From positions 744,001 through 808,000 of the forward strand of contig NW_026570267.1 in assembly GCF_019649055.1 (NCBI RefSeq): DNA of 64,000 nt, given 5' to 3'. The DNA is from Paramacrobiotus metropolitanus. Its lineage: Eukaryota; Tardigrada; Eutardigrada; Parachela; Macrobiotidae. Both the position numbers and the translations under genes were made by a program. This document shows, piece by piece, positions 1 through 13,400 of the stretch. The notes under the pieces were generated by a model, which saw only the letters and a program-made list of their open reading frames with translations, ran no database searches and was not told where the DNA came from. Every line of letters starts with the position of its first letter. The first letter of the stretch is position 1.

Positions 1-3000
1 AGTGGATACTGTTGTCGCATTATGCTTGTGCGTAATTCAATTTTCAATGCAGCGGCGTCTCTCTCTTCGTTCAGCTGACACACTCACTGCCGTGCACTAG
101 CGGTGTTGTCATAAAGGTTATGCGCAAGAATGCAACCATCCTGTTCATTCAAACATTTCCTATGCCGTACCTTTGAGTCGATCAGCAGGTTGTCACTAAC
201 GAAACGTCTGAGACTGCTTTTCATTTAGCACTACCACCTTTCAATAACAGTTTTGCATTTTTCCTGCAAGGGGAATCCGCTGTAGCCGAACGATGTATCT
301 TGCGTGTAGGGTACATTGTTACCCGGTTCTACGGCAAGCAATTTTTTGACGTGCTTTAGACATCGTCGGAGCACAACACGCCGTCGTTAGAGCAGCATTT
401 TTCAGTATACTTATGGAGCCCGTTTTCATACACATTTCTGAAGTACATGTTCTATGGAATTATATTATGGCCTTTTGAAACTCAAAAAAACACCCATCCA
501 AAGGACATCTTTTGGATGAAGAAAACATGAGCGCTTTTCTCGGATAGAACCGGGTTACAGTATACAGAACTTCCTAACTAATAATCGCTTATAGTGTACA
601 TTTATTGCTCAGTTGTACGGCAGATGATAGGTGTTAATTTTTTACGCAAACTAGCAATTTTTCAGCGCGCTTGAAAAATTCAAGTCAGCTTTATCAGATT
701 ATAATACGTTATTAATTAATTACTGCACTTCCGCCTGTTTGGCGAACATATTAATACTTTATAATACATTTAAATGATATTTTGCCATGGTATGTTGTCG
801 GCTTTACGTTAACACAAATAGTACGGAAATTTTGCCAGTATAGCGTAATTATATAATCAATGACCGACAAAATTCGTTATTATAATTTATCCGGTTACTA
901 GACTTTTATTCATTTTTGCTCATGTAAATCTTTATCTGCGAGTCTACGACATAAACTTAAAATTTAAGCCATAACACTACCGAAAACACTTCTTCATATA
1001 GCTAACATGCATGTCAGTTTGGTTCAGTTTATATATCGGCAGTTCCTAAATTCTTTGTGGTATAAGTAAAATGTTGCAATATGAAACCGCAGAAAACATG
1101 CATGGTTAAAATCTAGGAACCAAGTTGTCATTGATACCGAACTTATTTTTTGCAAACATACACAGCTTCTCATTTTACATCAACTGCATGTCAAAAGTGG
1201 AGATGGTATAATGACAGAAAATGATCTGATCTAGCGGATGAGGTCGTGTACGTCGCCGACCCGATATCCACAAGGCTACTTTTAAACTTAGCCTGCTTTG
1301 CCAATCTGCCGACTTCAACACCAAACTCATCAGACAGGCTGCGACACTTTCCCAAAAGTTATTAAATATATGCGCCCACTTATCCACTTAATCCTAAGTC
1401 AATTTATAAACTCACAAATCCGGCATGAGTGTTTAGTGTCAAGACATGCAGGCATGATGGCCTGCAGAACATATTTCGACAAGCAACAGAAACTCATTGC
1501 TGACACTTAACAGAGTTAATGTGTAAATATTTAATTGCATAACAAATCTTCATAATATACTACAGGGTATGCCGTTGAAGTATGTCGCTTCCGTTTTGCT
1601 ACTTATTTCTTCGCGCACGCGCAGCAGAACGATATTAATTTGGTGTACTTGATATTGTAGTTTCGATAGTTTTGGCTGTTATCGATATGTATAATTTCTG
1701 CGTCAGTGAGAGCTCTCGCATGCAAAATCAATACACTGCGGTCATGTGCAGGCACAAATCCGCAAAATGGAATTAGTAAATAATAAAAGCTCTTACACGG
1801 GCATTTCTTTTCACTGATAGTAATCGAAGGTTTTGTGTAATAATATGATCTGTCTATAAAATTAATTCAACAATTTGTTTTGCGATTTTTTTTAGCAAAT
1901 TTATGCAGCAAATCTCCATGCATATTTATGGTGCTGTTGAGGGCATAGATTGCTGTTAATGTTGTAGGCTTGCAACACTTACAGAGTACATGGGTATTAT
2001 AATGTTTTGCATTGAATTTCAAATCATAAGATTTATTTGTTTTGCTGTTCGAGTCAAAAACTTAGAATCCAAATTATCTGTAGAAATGCTTAAAATAAAA
2101 TCATGGTGATGAACAGAAGTCATGCATAAAGTTTTGTGAAGCATGTGCGGGATTTTGCAATATCCATGCATTCTACCAAGATGAAAATAAATTTACCGGC
2201 GAAAGATTATATTTTTTAACCGACAGTAATTTTGTCAGATTATCGATATTGCTGTTTCAATGTTACCGATACTGGTGCTGTACTTGCCACGTAAGTTGAG
2301 TTATACGGATTTATGCGCGAAGCAATCAGGATTAGTACCCTTATTATTAATGCAAATGAAATCCATGACGCAACGTAATACCAATATTTACATTGATGTA
2401 CAACATTAACAAAGCTATCGCGGGACCTTTGTTGTGGGATTATTGTAGGACATTCTATGGAGCGATTGATTTGAATGGAAGTGCGGGCATAAACAAGGCG
2501 GCTAAGCAAATAACGCCGATCGACCTTTTGTGTGATATTCTATGGGTTGTCTTTCTGCGAAGAGTATGCACACTTCTGATAATGGAATGGGAATAATTTA
2601 ACAACTTTCCGCTTTTTTCCATTATCAGCCATATGAAGTTGGCAGGTAGCAATTTCTTTGAGAGAAATCACAGTAAAATACGGGAGTGACCGTCTCAAAC
2701 AGCTTGGTCAGATAGATGATAATTGATCCCAACCACATCGTTAACGACTACCTAATCATTCGTTTCAAATTAAGATGTGACCCCCCACGGAAGCATTCAA
2801 ACGAACGCAACGCAGAGTGTGCTGAAGAATGAGCGGCTACTGTATAGGCGGCTTTTATGGACTCGGTTCAGGACACTTCTCATAAACACGTTTAGTCCTT
2901 ATCTCAACAACACAATCGACATCCATTGCTTGTGATCTAATGATTAACCCACAAGGCACAAATTGTTTGACACCTTGGCGGCACACACTTTACGCTACAG

Positions 3001-4694
3001 CGCCTGCTTAGTGTTTAATGAACGGCGACGGAACACCAACCAGTCATCCCGTAAATGCTCTTTATCAAAAGAAAACTGAATCAAACAGAGCCATCGAATG
3101 CTCGACGTTTATATTAACGTAACCAACCGGAAATTGTCGACATCTAAAGAGGTTTACAACAAATTAATAATGCTCGCATTTTGCGTACTCCACTAAAAAC
3201 TGAGCGTTAACATGCAATGCAAAGATTCGATATATTGTACATAATGTTCTTGTATGCTACTTGCCAAGAACATTAGATAGGGTGCCTAACGAGTAGTGCT
3301 CTTGTGCCTGCTCGAGTAATAACGGAGAACAAAACGACAAAAAATAACGAGACAAAAATTATTAAACCCGGGGTGTCAGCAGCTGCATCACATTATATTG
3401 TTACAATACATACAAAGAACAAAAGAACAAAGTCCACGCAACCATGTTCCGGGACGTCGGTTTTGTTTAATAATATCTGAAGCTCAAAGCACCCTTACTG
3501 TAACACGAAACACAAGCTCAGGAAAACGAGATCTGCTGATGGCGAGATCAAAACGTTTCTGATCGCCGACTATGTACAGATATAAGGTGTGTATTGTACA
3601 TACATTCAAAGGATATGCTTTTCGAAACATGCAGATTCATAATATAAGCGCGTCACATAAAACAACAACAGCCGGAAAAAAAACTGGATATTGCGGTGAC
3701 TGGTTTTATGCTGTTTTTGCCGTTTTCTACTCGTGCCGAAAGAGCTTTGCAGAACTGTTATGGAATTGAAAGACTGAAAGAGAGTTGAAAGGCAGGACTG
3801 AAAGAGAACTGTTGTTACTGTTACGGTATACCTATAATTTGTATTGAATGGAATCAATGGATCCCATAATTTAACAGTCAAAAAAACTTATTCAAAATGT
3901 TAAAAAATCTAGCCAAAATGTTTATAACAGCGGAGCAATTATTACAATGGAAATACTTTATTTTTGTTGTTTAGAATAAAAATTTGGAAAACATTAAAAA
4001 CGCATACTGTTGATGAAATGTATTTAGACAGTGAGCGAAGAGATTTGCTATCGAAAAAAATGTCTTGCGCTAAATTATTGCCTAAGCTAACAACAGTTAT
4101 AGTAAGTAACTTTTACAGCGTACTCGTACCATTATCGAGTACTCTACCTGAGGTACCGATCAAGTCTGTTTTATGCTCTTATTATATTTTCATTTTTCTG
4201 TACTTCTATGTTATGTACGAAAATTTCATTATGTAAATTTCAGGTACAGACCGCAGTAGCATGGCTTTTTTGTGCAGTACCTGTATATTGGAAGTAAGAA
4301 CTACGAAATGTTGCAATGAATCAATGATCTAGTATCATATTATCATTTCAAAAAAATTCCCATCGAGATTTTCTTTTCTTAACTTTAAAAATGTGAAAAA
4401 TAATTTATTTCTGCCGTTGCTGGTACTATAATATCATTATTATAAATCTATGATAATACAAACCTGGCCGCTGCATGATTTGTTGCTGTCGCTTTTAATC
4501 TGAATGGACTGCAGAGTGCAATACAAATCATGCAATAAACTTGTAAGTATATAAGTTTAAGTCGTTGATCGTTTATCCAAATCCTGCAGTAATATAGCGT
4601 TTTACTGTTTGCTAATTCTTTCTTAATTGACGGTTTAATAGTTTTTCTGGCCTTTACAGTTTTCACGTAAACAATTAGGAAACTATGTTTTTCT
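1..4694. other. Intergenic, no gene recognised
   Basis: AT-rich sequence with only short, unrelated open frames on both strands. None carries a family motif I recognise, and none can be joined by splice sites into a coherent product. I see no tRNA A/B boxes and no long repeats. It could hold distal regulatory DNA or the untranslated end of a gene lying to the left. Confidence 0.6.
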
Positions 4695-5014
4695 TGAAAA
4701 TTAAATAGCGGTCTGTAGGAAGGTGATAACTGACTACCGTACTAACTGTACTAACGAACCAACTCAGATACTTCCGCAGTTGTTCATTCAGTGATGTCCA
4801 CAAGATGTTCATAGATGTTCTGTACAACACTTGCTTATATAGCACAGTCGGTAACATAACACACATACATTAGTCAGCACTTCACCCAGAAGTCTGATCA
4901 TCATTAGGGATAGGTGTACTGAGTGGATGTTACACTCACTGATCAGCTATGAAGATAGTACACTCATAGATCAGTTACTGATTACGCACACGTAATACAT
5001 TTCCAATTCTAACA
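4695..5014 (-). repeat. 3' LTR of the retroelement
   Basis: Direct copy of 5823-6143. I see no difference over roughly the last 280 nt of the pair; differences cluster in the first 45 nt (AATAGCGG versus AATAATGG, and ACCGT versus ATTGT). The adjoining purine tract on the internal side marks it as the 3' LTR of a minus-strand element. Confidence 0.88.
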
Positions 5015-5808
5015 CCCCCCTTCACTCAGTGCGCCTATCGTTCAATCCAAGCACACCGGCTTCCGGTCCAAGCACTCCGCTGCTGGATTTGACCTTTGTA
5101 CTTCCAACGTTTTCTGGTAACAGCATGCCATCCGCTTGTCGGCAATCTCGCTTTACCTTCACGTTCGTCTGTTGGTTCCTCGACGACTACACTACGCTGT
5201 ACTGAAGCGTACTTCTCTCGTCGTAATTCTTCTCGGTTCGCTGGCCTGACTGGTAGGATTCTCACGAGACTGTTCGCACGCGTCTGGTATCCGTTTCTTT
5301 GGTCCGTCCGACCCAAACGATCCGAACGTCGAATTGGCTCGTAATCCTATCCGTCTGCCGATCCACTTCGTGGGCTCATCCGAACACACAGCCCTCAAAT
5401 TCTTTCGATCTTGCGTCCAATTTGGCGCTCTGATCTTCACTCTTTACAAGTTCTTCCGGAACACCGACATCTGAGGGGCAGGTCTGGCCATCATTCTCCA
5501 TGATGCCACGAACGAGGCGTACCACGACGCGGGCAAACTTGCAAGCATTGGCTTCCTGCCAATCGCCTTGTCAGAGGTTTCGCTCCTCGTCATCCGGATG
5601 CTCCACCGGCATCCGACACGTACCCTCTACGCTTGACTTTCTCCCTCACCAGTTAGCACTTCTCCATCATGCACTCGCATCCGGAGCAGTTGGAGCTATT
5701 CAGTTCCGTCACCTTCGATCTCATCAACACAGCCATCCACCGTATAACAACACACCATACGCGCAAGATACTGGTTGAGCCTGCAGATCCATCCAAGAGC
5801 AAAACCAG

Positions 5809-5820
5809 GTCTCATAATCT
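5809..5820 (-). other. Candidate primer-binding site (internal tRNA-Met)
   Basis: The plus strand here reads GTCTCATAATCT. This equals the anticodon-loop segment of animal elongator tRNA-Met (CAU anticodon), so the element's sense strand could pair with it. Known copia priming uses an internal fragment of initiator tRNA-Met, so an internal-tRNA primer has precedent. The spacing, 2-3 nt from the LTR end, is right. The match is from memory of the tRNA sequence. Confidence 0.55.
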
Positions 5821-5822
5821 CT

Positions 5823-6143
5823 TGAAATTTTAAATAATGGTCTGTAGGAAGGTGATAACTGACTATTGTACTAACTGTACTAACGAACCAACTCAGATAC
5901 TTCCGCAGTTGTTCATTCAGTGATGTCCACAAGATGTTCATAGATGTTCTGTACAACACTTGCTTATATAGCACAGTCGGTAACATAACACACATACATT
6001 AGTCAGCACTTCACCCAGAAGTCTGATCATCATTAGGGATAGGTGTACTGAGTGGATGTTACACTCACTGATCAGCTATGAAGATAGTACACTCATAGAT
6101 CAGTTACTGATTACGCACACGTAATACATTTCCAATTCTAACA
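5823..6143 (-). repeat. 5' LTR of the retroelement
   Basis: Direct copy of 4695-5014. The primer-site candidate immediately inside it, at 5809-5820, marks it as the 5' LTR of a minus-strand element. Its outer end, TGTTAGAATTGG on the minus strand, abuts host sequence beginning at 6144. Confidence 0.88.
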
Positions 6144-7477
6144 GTTTTCGGTATTGCGTGTGTGTGTGTCGCATGTTGGTAGGAACTAGGAAGCATACTG
6201 CGTGTTTGCAGTGATTGCATTGTTTGTAGTAAGCAGTACTCAACAGTAGCCATAAAAATACCAGTTACAAAATTCGGAAGCGTTGGGAAACTACACAGTT
6301 AAAATTTAAAAATTAAAAAAGTCAAAATCTCTATCCTCGACGGCCCTGGTTAGCACTTATTTAAAATCAAAGGTCACGCGACTAGCAAACTGTGGGGCTG
6401 TTTTCGTACGTATGTAAAGAGATGATAGTAAAGATTTAATCGTTTCAAAATATTAGTACCTATTGTGTTTACAGTTTTACTTTATATAATCTCCTCCGTC
6501 GCATGCACGCGGTATTAAACCTTGAGTATAATTCTCTCGCACTCCTAGAGCAACGGCAATGATTGAAGAAAGTGTAAGCTGTAATCCATCCCAGCCAGAC
6601 TGCCGGTTGCGGCTGCGGCAGCGGGGACGATTGGACGCTAATTGTAAATGTTATTTTCCGGAGAACAGGTAAAAAAAACAGGTAAAAATTGTAATATTTA
6701 AATTTATACCTGTATATTTACTCTGGTGATATTACACTACTACATACTAGTTGTCCATGCATCTGTAGATATTAATAATTTAATATCTACATGTACAATT
6801 AGTATGTAGTGTAGTATCACTACCCTAGAGTACAGAGTAATATGTATAGTGTAATACCACTAGCAGTATATATTTATATATTCAGAAAATTTACTCTATA
6901 ATTACCCTCTAAATTCCCTCTCTAATTACCCCGCCATTAGTATGTTAGTACTTAATTTCTTCTAAATAAAGTACAGAATGATATTTTCAAAAACTTCAAT
7001 TTTTTCCGCTTTGTGAATTGTAATTTTCTATGTGACAAGGACACAAGTCACATAACAGTGTTTGTTTGCTGCGCGAAGCAGCCGCCCTAGGTGGCTACTC
7101 ATGGGAAAATTTCGTATTTCTGATAGAGAAGTCGAGAAGAGTTGTTTATGGGATGCATTCCGTACTCGTAGCTTTGTTGTGGCTGTATCGTATGTTTTGG
7201 ATTTTTTCGCATTTACGACTTTGCCATAATTTCGTTTAGGAGGGGCCCTCGTCTTTCCTCAGTTTTTATCTCAATTTGTAAGCTGGTTTTGGATGTTCCT
7301 TATGGTTGTGGACATTTCCCGTAATAATGCAGCACGCTAATGCTGCGTGATAAAGCGCGTACTGGTTCGCTGCTTCAATCAGCTGATTGAACACAGTGTT
7401 TCCCTCGACTCGACTCATGAGAACCTTCATTTGGGTTTGAAAAGTTTTAACGGCAACATAGATTTAGCGTTGCAGCG
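6144..7477. other. mTOR 5' flank
   Basis: AT-rich 1.3 kb between the retroelement and the mTOR start codon. It holds a short GT run at about 6159-6168, the imperfect inverted repeat at 6724-6836, and otherwise no coding signal. The mTOR promoter and 5' UTR should lie in the right-hand part; I see no decisive TATA box. Confidence 0.5.
6724..6836. repeat. Imperfect inverted repeat, about 50-bp arms
   Basis: The left arm (about 6724-6777) and right arm (about 6781-6836) are near reverse complements, meeting at AGATATTA-ATAAT-TTAATATCT and sharing ACATACTA/TAGTATGT and CACTAC/GTAGTG blocks. A further similar block (TAGTGTAATACCAC) follows at about 6847. This looks like a decayed foldback or MITE-type element. 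No target duplication was identified. Confidence 0.6.
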
Positions 7478-10400
7478 ATGGCATCGCCCTCGACGAAGTC
7501 CTACTCTACCTCCGTAACGCAGTACATGAGTGGTCTGAAGAGCCGGAATGAAGATACCAGATCGCAGGCATCACGGGAATTGCGGCGCTACATCAGTGGG
7601 GAATTGCAGGAAGTTAGTCGAGAGGAGTTGGCAGCCTTTCTGGACGAAGTCAATTCTTATCTGGGGGATTTGGCTTCCAGTGAACGGACAGATATCAGCG
7701 AGAAAAAAGGAGTAATTCTAGCTATCGGTAAGGCTAAACGCAAGTGGCATTAATGATTAATAAATGACATAGCTGTTTTGAGTAAAAATCCGCTGCCGTA
7801 CTTTGCAATTGCTTTATTTGGTTAGTTGTTTGGCTAAATAGTTGTTTGTTGAGTTTGTCCGCTGCAACTGCAAACGGGATTTCCCGTTTTGAGAAATCTC
7901 CCCAATGTGTTGCGCTTATTGTTGTTAATTTTTGTATACCGTATATGAGTGAGTATTTTGGTTATACAATACGTACCAACAGATTTATTCAGTTGTTGAA
8001 TTAGGCTAACGACCGCAGGGATAATTTACGTTTGATAAATACGGTAACTTTTTCTGGATATCATTCACAACTTTGCTCGAAATAATTTTGTTTCTTACAT
8101 GGACACAGTAGCTTTGATTTTTACCAGCCAGGATTCCTACCAATATGATGTTTTCTGGATTGAGAAAATAATTTCTCTGATTTGAGCTCGTTGTGATGAA
8201 AAATATATAAATAAACTGTTTTGATTTATAATTTTTTAAATTTTTATGCTCTCCTTTTTCAGCTACGTTGATTGAGTTGGATGTGGGAACCACGCATTCG
8301 CGAATCGCTCGTTATGCCCAGTATCTTCGTTCAATGCTTCCCTCCTCGGACCTGGCGCAGACCGAACTAGCCGCTAAAGCCATCGGCAAACTGGCGATTG
8401 TCAGCGGGACATACACCGCCGAGTACGTGGACTACGAGATCAAGCGGTGCTTTGAGTGGCTCAGTGAACGCAATCCCAGCGAGAACAAGCGTTACGCCGC
8501 TGTCTGCGTACTGAAAGAGCTGGGCAATAACTGTCCCACCTTCTTCTTCCAGCATGTACAGCAATTTTTCGACTGCATATTCACGGCGGTTTTGATCTGA
8601 AACCCTACATTCGCGAACGTGCGGCGGAAGCTGTGCGGGCGGCTATTGTTGTTACGGCCCAACGCGAGACACGCGAGCATTCTAAGTCGGCATGGTACGG
8701 ACAGTGTTACGGGATGGTGGTGACGGAGCTGCGCACCAAGCCCAGTGGAAAGGAAGAACGCATCCACGGGGCTCTGTTGGTGTTGTGCGAATTGTTGCGC
8801 TGTGCAAGTGTCGACGCGGAGCGGACGAGAAACAGTATGGAAGATGCTATCAAGCAGCAGTCGGAAGTGGATCTTAATGCAGGTGCGCTACAGTCTGCCT
8901 GTGGTAGAATGTTTGTCTGTTGCTTTTGATAGGTATTTGTTTTTAATATTATTGTGTTAAATTATCAGTTAGTGAGTTTTTTAATTTATGGTTCCGCCAT
9001 TAAACAGTTGTTCATGCTTCCATATTGGGTAATGGATCAGTTATTACGTATGAATCTCCGATCATTTAACTTAAATGATCGGAGATTTATAAGTCTCGCT
9101 ATCTTCTAGTTAAAACATGCTTTACATTGTAGTTGCACGTCAGTCGCGAATGCGCAAGCGGTTTCCATTCGGAGCAGCTTTCGCTAAGGACCATCCGAGT
9201 GAGGCCAGAACGATTCACCAAGAAACCGGTGAACACAAGTTATTTGAAAGTCATGCTTGCAAAGAGCTGCTGGCTAACGATTTTAACAAGGTACAACAGG
9301 TTGTTTGCTTTTTAAATAAAAACTATGAAACGGGTTATGCCATACGATAGGCAGCACAAGCTTATGTACTCGTGTGATTATGTTGTCTAGTGAAAAGGAC
9401 TATCCCTGTGCGAACGGTTAAACAGCGTGTTGTTGCAGATCTGTAACGATGTAATGGCTCAGCGCAATTCCAAAAGTCAAAATGTCCAATCTGCGGTTAT
9501 GCAGTTGATACCTCGGTTAGCGGCATTCCAGACCCAGTTGTTCATTAAGGCTCATCTGAATGATGCGGTGACATACATCCTATCCAATATTAAACGCGAT
9601 CGACAGCAGACCTTCTTGACCATCGGATTCCTTTCTGTGGCCTTGGGGGAAAATATCAAAACACAACTACCGAAAGTCATGGATTTGCTGCGAACCACTC
9701 TACGGTCCAAAGATGGAAATACCAAAAAGAAAACAGTTCCTGATGATTCGGCATACATCTGTTTGTGCATGCTGGCTAGGTTCGTGTGGGAAATTACATA
9801 TATTTTGTTATGCAGTGAATTTCATAATAAATAGTAGGAATTGCCGGTTTTGCGTTGTGCGATAAAATTGCAAAAACAATGGTGTTAAATTAGGGATAAT
9901 TGCAGCTCATAGGTTGTTTTATTGGTATTGTGAATTTCGCAGATCAGTCGGCAGCAGCATGCAGGATGAATTGGAGGATATCCTCGATGTTGCGCTTTCC
10001 GGTCAACTACGCCCAACATTAGTGGCCGCACTGAAAGAAATCTGTGTGGCGGTGCCGAAACTGCGCAAAACCATACAAGACGGTCTCTTGAAAGTGCTTT
10101 CATTGGTTTTAATGCACAGACCGCTGCAGCATCCAGGAGCACCTAGAGATAACACTCCCATAGTGACTGCTCCTACTGATGATGTTTTTACAGTTGTATT
10201 GGCGCTGCGAACTTTAGGCAACTTCGACTTTGAAGGTTTGTTAACGTGTTTCATTGTTGGCATGATTTTTAAGTGCGATACGTAGGTACGTTTGTCATAG
10301 CAAGGTGCTTGTTAAGGTTTGCGTTGTTTTGTGCAACTAACTGTAAGTTATTAACGTATTTATGGAATTACTGGTTTTTGTTAATAAGCTTTTTTCTTGT

Positions 10401-13400
10401 GTTAGGGTCTCTTGGTGGTCATTCTCTGATGCCGTTTGTTCAGTATTGTGCCGAACATTTTATAAACAGCGAAGATAAAAGTATTCGCATTGAAGCTGTT
10501 TCAACCTGCTCTAAACTGTTGTTACCGATTATACAATCCTCGATGAAGCCTCCTGGACAGTTCGCAAGCCCGACGGTGTTCAGCATGGTCTCAGACATAT
10601 TAAAAAAATTGTTAATTGTTGGAATCACAGATCCCTTTCCCGACATCAGGTACAGTAGGGAACTGATATGAAATGAAGAATTATGTTTTTAATAACTGAT
10701 CTTTACAACAGATCACTGTACTAAAGTTATCTTTAGGTTTTGTGTAATGTCTTCATTGGACGAAAACTTTGATATTCATCTTGCTCAATCGGAAAATTTG
10801 AATTGCTTATGTTTGGCTTTGAATGACGAAATGTTTGATGTGCGAGAAATTGCCATTTGCATCCTTGGTCGGCTAAGTGGACTGAATCCAGCTTATGTTA
10901 TGCCGATACTAAGAAAAGTTTTGATACAGGTAAGAACTTAAGCGCAACCTCAAATTTTCTGCGACTGTACCTGTATATGAATACTATTTCTTTACTTGTT
11001 TTAGCTTTTGTTAGTAATAGCGCAAAGGACTAACGGTGATTATTTTTCTGTAGTTGCTGAATGAATTGGAACACAGCGGAGTAAACAAAAACAAGGAACA
11101 AACTGCCAAACTATTGGGCCATTTAATCGCTACCGCGCCTGCTCTTATGAGATCGTATTCGGAGCCTATCCTAAAGGTGACTTAAATTGTAATCCTTAGA
11201 TCCTGCAAAACTTTGCGCGATTCTGAAATGACATTTTAATTCTCAGTCCAGTGGGCGTTTTGCTGGTTAGTGTTCTCAAACTTCATATTAGTAAACAGGC
11301 GTTCTTTGTTTAGGCTCTTGTGCATAAACTGCACGATCAGGACTGCAGCAACGTTGTTATCATCAACATCCTTGGCGCCGTCGGTGAATTGGCTCGAATC
11401 AGCTGCCCGACCAGTATCCGGGAGATTAAGAAGCGACTGGACGACATTTTGGCCATAATTCTAACCATCCTCCAGGATCCTACGTCACCTACGAAACGAG
11501 AATTTGCCTTATGGACTTTGGGTATAATTTCGATAACGCATTAAAATATTTTATACCACAAGGAATTGCAGGTTTCGCTTTTGCAGGGAGACTGGTCGAA
11601 TGCACGGGATGCGCCATTGAGCCGTACAACAAATTTCCAGTTCTACTTGAGACTCTAATCGGATTTTTGAAGAATGAGCAGTCGCAGTCTTTGCGGCGGG
11701 AGACCATCCGGGTGTTGGGCCTCTTGGGGCGCTCGATCCTTATGCACATAAGGTCAATCTGGGTGTAATTGAAACCGGACTAGATGCCTCGTCGCCTGTG
11801 GTGGGTCAGCCAGAACCCATTGCCATGGTTGATGGATCTCAGGTGAGCTCATTTTTTGGAACTTTTTGGCTTTTTTAGCGGGTGTTGATAGTCTGTGGAT
11901 TAAGGGGTTTACTTTTATAACCTTTTTTTGTATGCAGCATAGGTGTCTGATCTTTGGTTTGTTTTTTACTTGTGTCTGACAGGATACAACCCAAATTCAC
12001 GAAATGCTGATATCAATGAGCTCAGTCAACCTGGAGGAATATTATCCAGCCGTAGCTATCCATGTGCTGATGCGTATTCTGAACGATTCCACGCTGTCTC
12101 AGTACCATACTATGGTTGTTCAGGCCATACATTTTATATTTAAGAGCCTGGGTGTTAAGTGTGTACCATATATTCCTCAAGTAATACCCCAGTTCATCAA
12201 CGTGGTCAAAGCGTCTAACGATGCGGTTTTTCGGGAATTTTTGTTGCAACAAATGGGCGCCTTGGTGTCCATTGTGCAGCAGCATTTGCGACCCTTTTTG
12301 TTGGCGATCGTCAACCTGATTCGCGATTCTTGGACGGTGACCTCGCTGATGCAAATCACACTCATCCAGTTGTTAGAGCAACTAGTCGTGGCGCTGGGTC
12401 CAGATTTGCGACCGCACATTTCCCACTTGCTGCCGCAGATTTTGCGTATCCTGATCAATGATCCCAGTCCAGAAAGGAATGTTACGGCCAAGTTGTTGAT
12501 CGCTTTGCAAAAATTTGGACCGGTTTTGGATGATTATTTGCACACACTGCTGGCACCAATCGCCAAACTTTTAGATACGAAGTAATGCTTCTGTGTAAAC
12601 ATACCGTAAATACAAGCTGAAGTATTTGTATCAGAGTGCGAGAGTATGGGCATTTTAGTTATATTAAGAATGTATCACGATAATGCGGTATCTGGTAATT
12701 CGGATTTTCTTTGCAGAGAGGTTCCGTTGAGCGTGAAGAAACTGGTGTTAGAGCTCATAAAAACATTGGCAGATACCAATGATCTTTCAGAATACGCTGG
12801 ACTGATTGTCCATCCCATTGTTCGACTACTAGAATCTACTCCTGAGCTCCATTCCGCAGCCATGGATGCTTTAACTGCGGTACTAAAGCAGCTGGATAAG
12901 AAGTTCGAGATTTTCATCCCGCTTATTGAGAGAGCGATGATCAAGAATCGGATCACTCATCACCAGTATGGGTTGTTGGTCAATCAGCTGCGTAACGGTA
13001 ATTAACATTATGAACGTTGTTCGATACAGTTTTGGTATAATTAAATGAAGGCGCAGAGTATTTTGCTAATTCTGATATTTTATTTGCTAATTCTGATATT
13101 CGTTTTCGATTACATTGACAACTGTACAGGACACTCTACGGAGCAGGAAGAAGGTTCTGCGAGAAACAGGCGCTACTACATGGGCGGACGAACGCCGCGG
13201 CCGACTGGCGAAAGTGTGGATAACAACGGGACGATGAAAAATTTGGATGTTATCGTGGACAGTCTGCGCCGGGCGTGGTCAACAGCACGATGCGCCTCCA
13301 AGGATGACTGGATTGAATGGTTGCGAAGATTAAGTTTGGAGTTGCTCAAAGAATCTCCGGCTCCTTCGCTGCGATGCTGCTGGGCTCTGGCGCAGTCATA

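Larger units (their letters stand above)
4695..6143 (-). mobile_element. Short LTR retrotransposon, copia-like features, non-autonomous
   Basis: Two direct repeats of about 320 bp flank about 808 bp. Read on the minus strand, each LTR begins TGTTAGAATTGG and ends in CA. A purine tract AAGGGGGG (5015-5022) abuts the 3' LTR, and a primer-site candidate (5809-5820) lies 2-3 nt inside the 5' LTR. This fixes the orientation as minus. The internal part has only broken frames (roughly 5035-5440, minus strand, charged and Arg-rich) and no recognisable gag, protease, integrase or reverse transcriptase, so it cannot move by itself. The TGTTAGAA terminus and internal-tRNA-type primer site favour the Ty1/copia group; that assignment is inference. 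TTTTC occurs at 4689-4693 and 6145-6149, about one base from each end, and may be a target duplication. Confidence 0.85.

Noticed and set aside
5500-5778. Plus-strand 92-codon frame inside the LTR element
   Set aside because: The element is oriented minus by its purine tract and primer site; the frame has no domain similarity.
8590-8600. Premature stop ending mTOR exon 2
   Set aside because: Sequence after it continues the mTOR protein in another frame without splice sites, so it is a one-base indel rather than an end or an intron.
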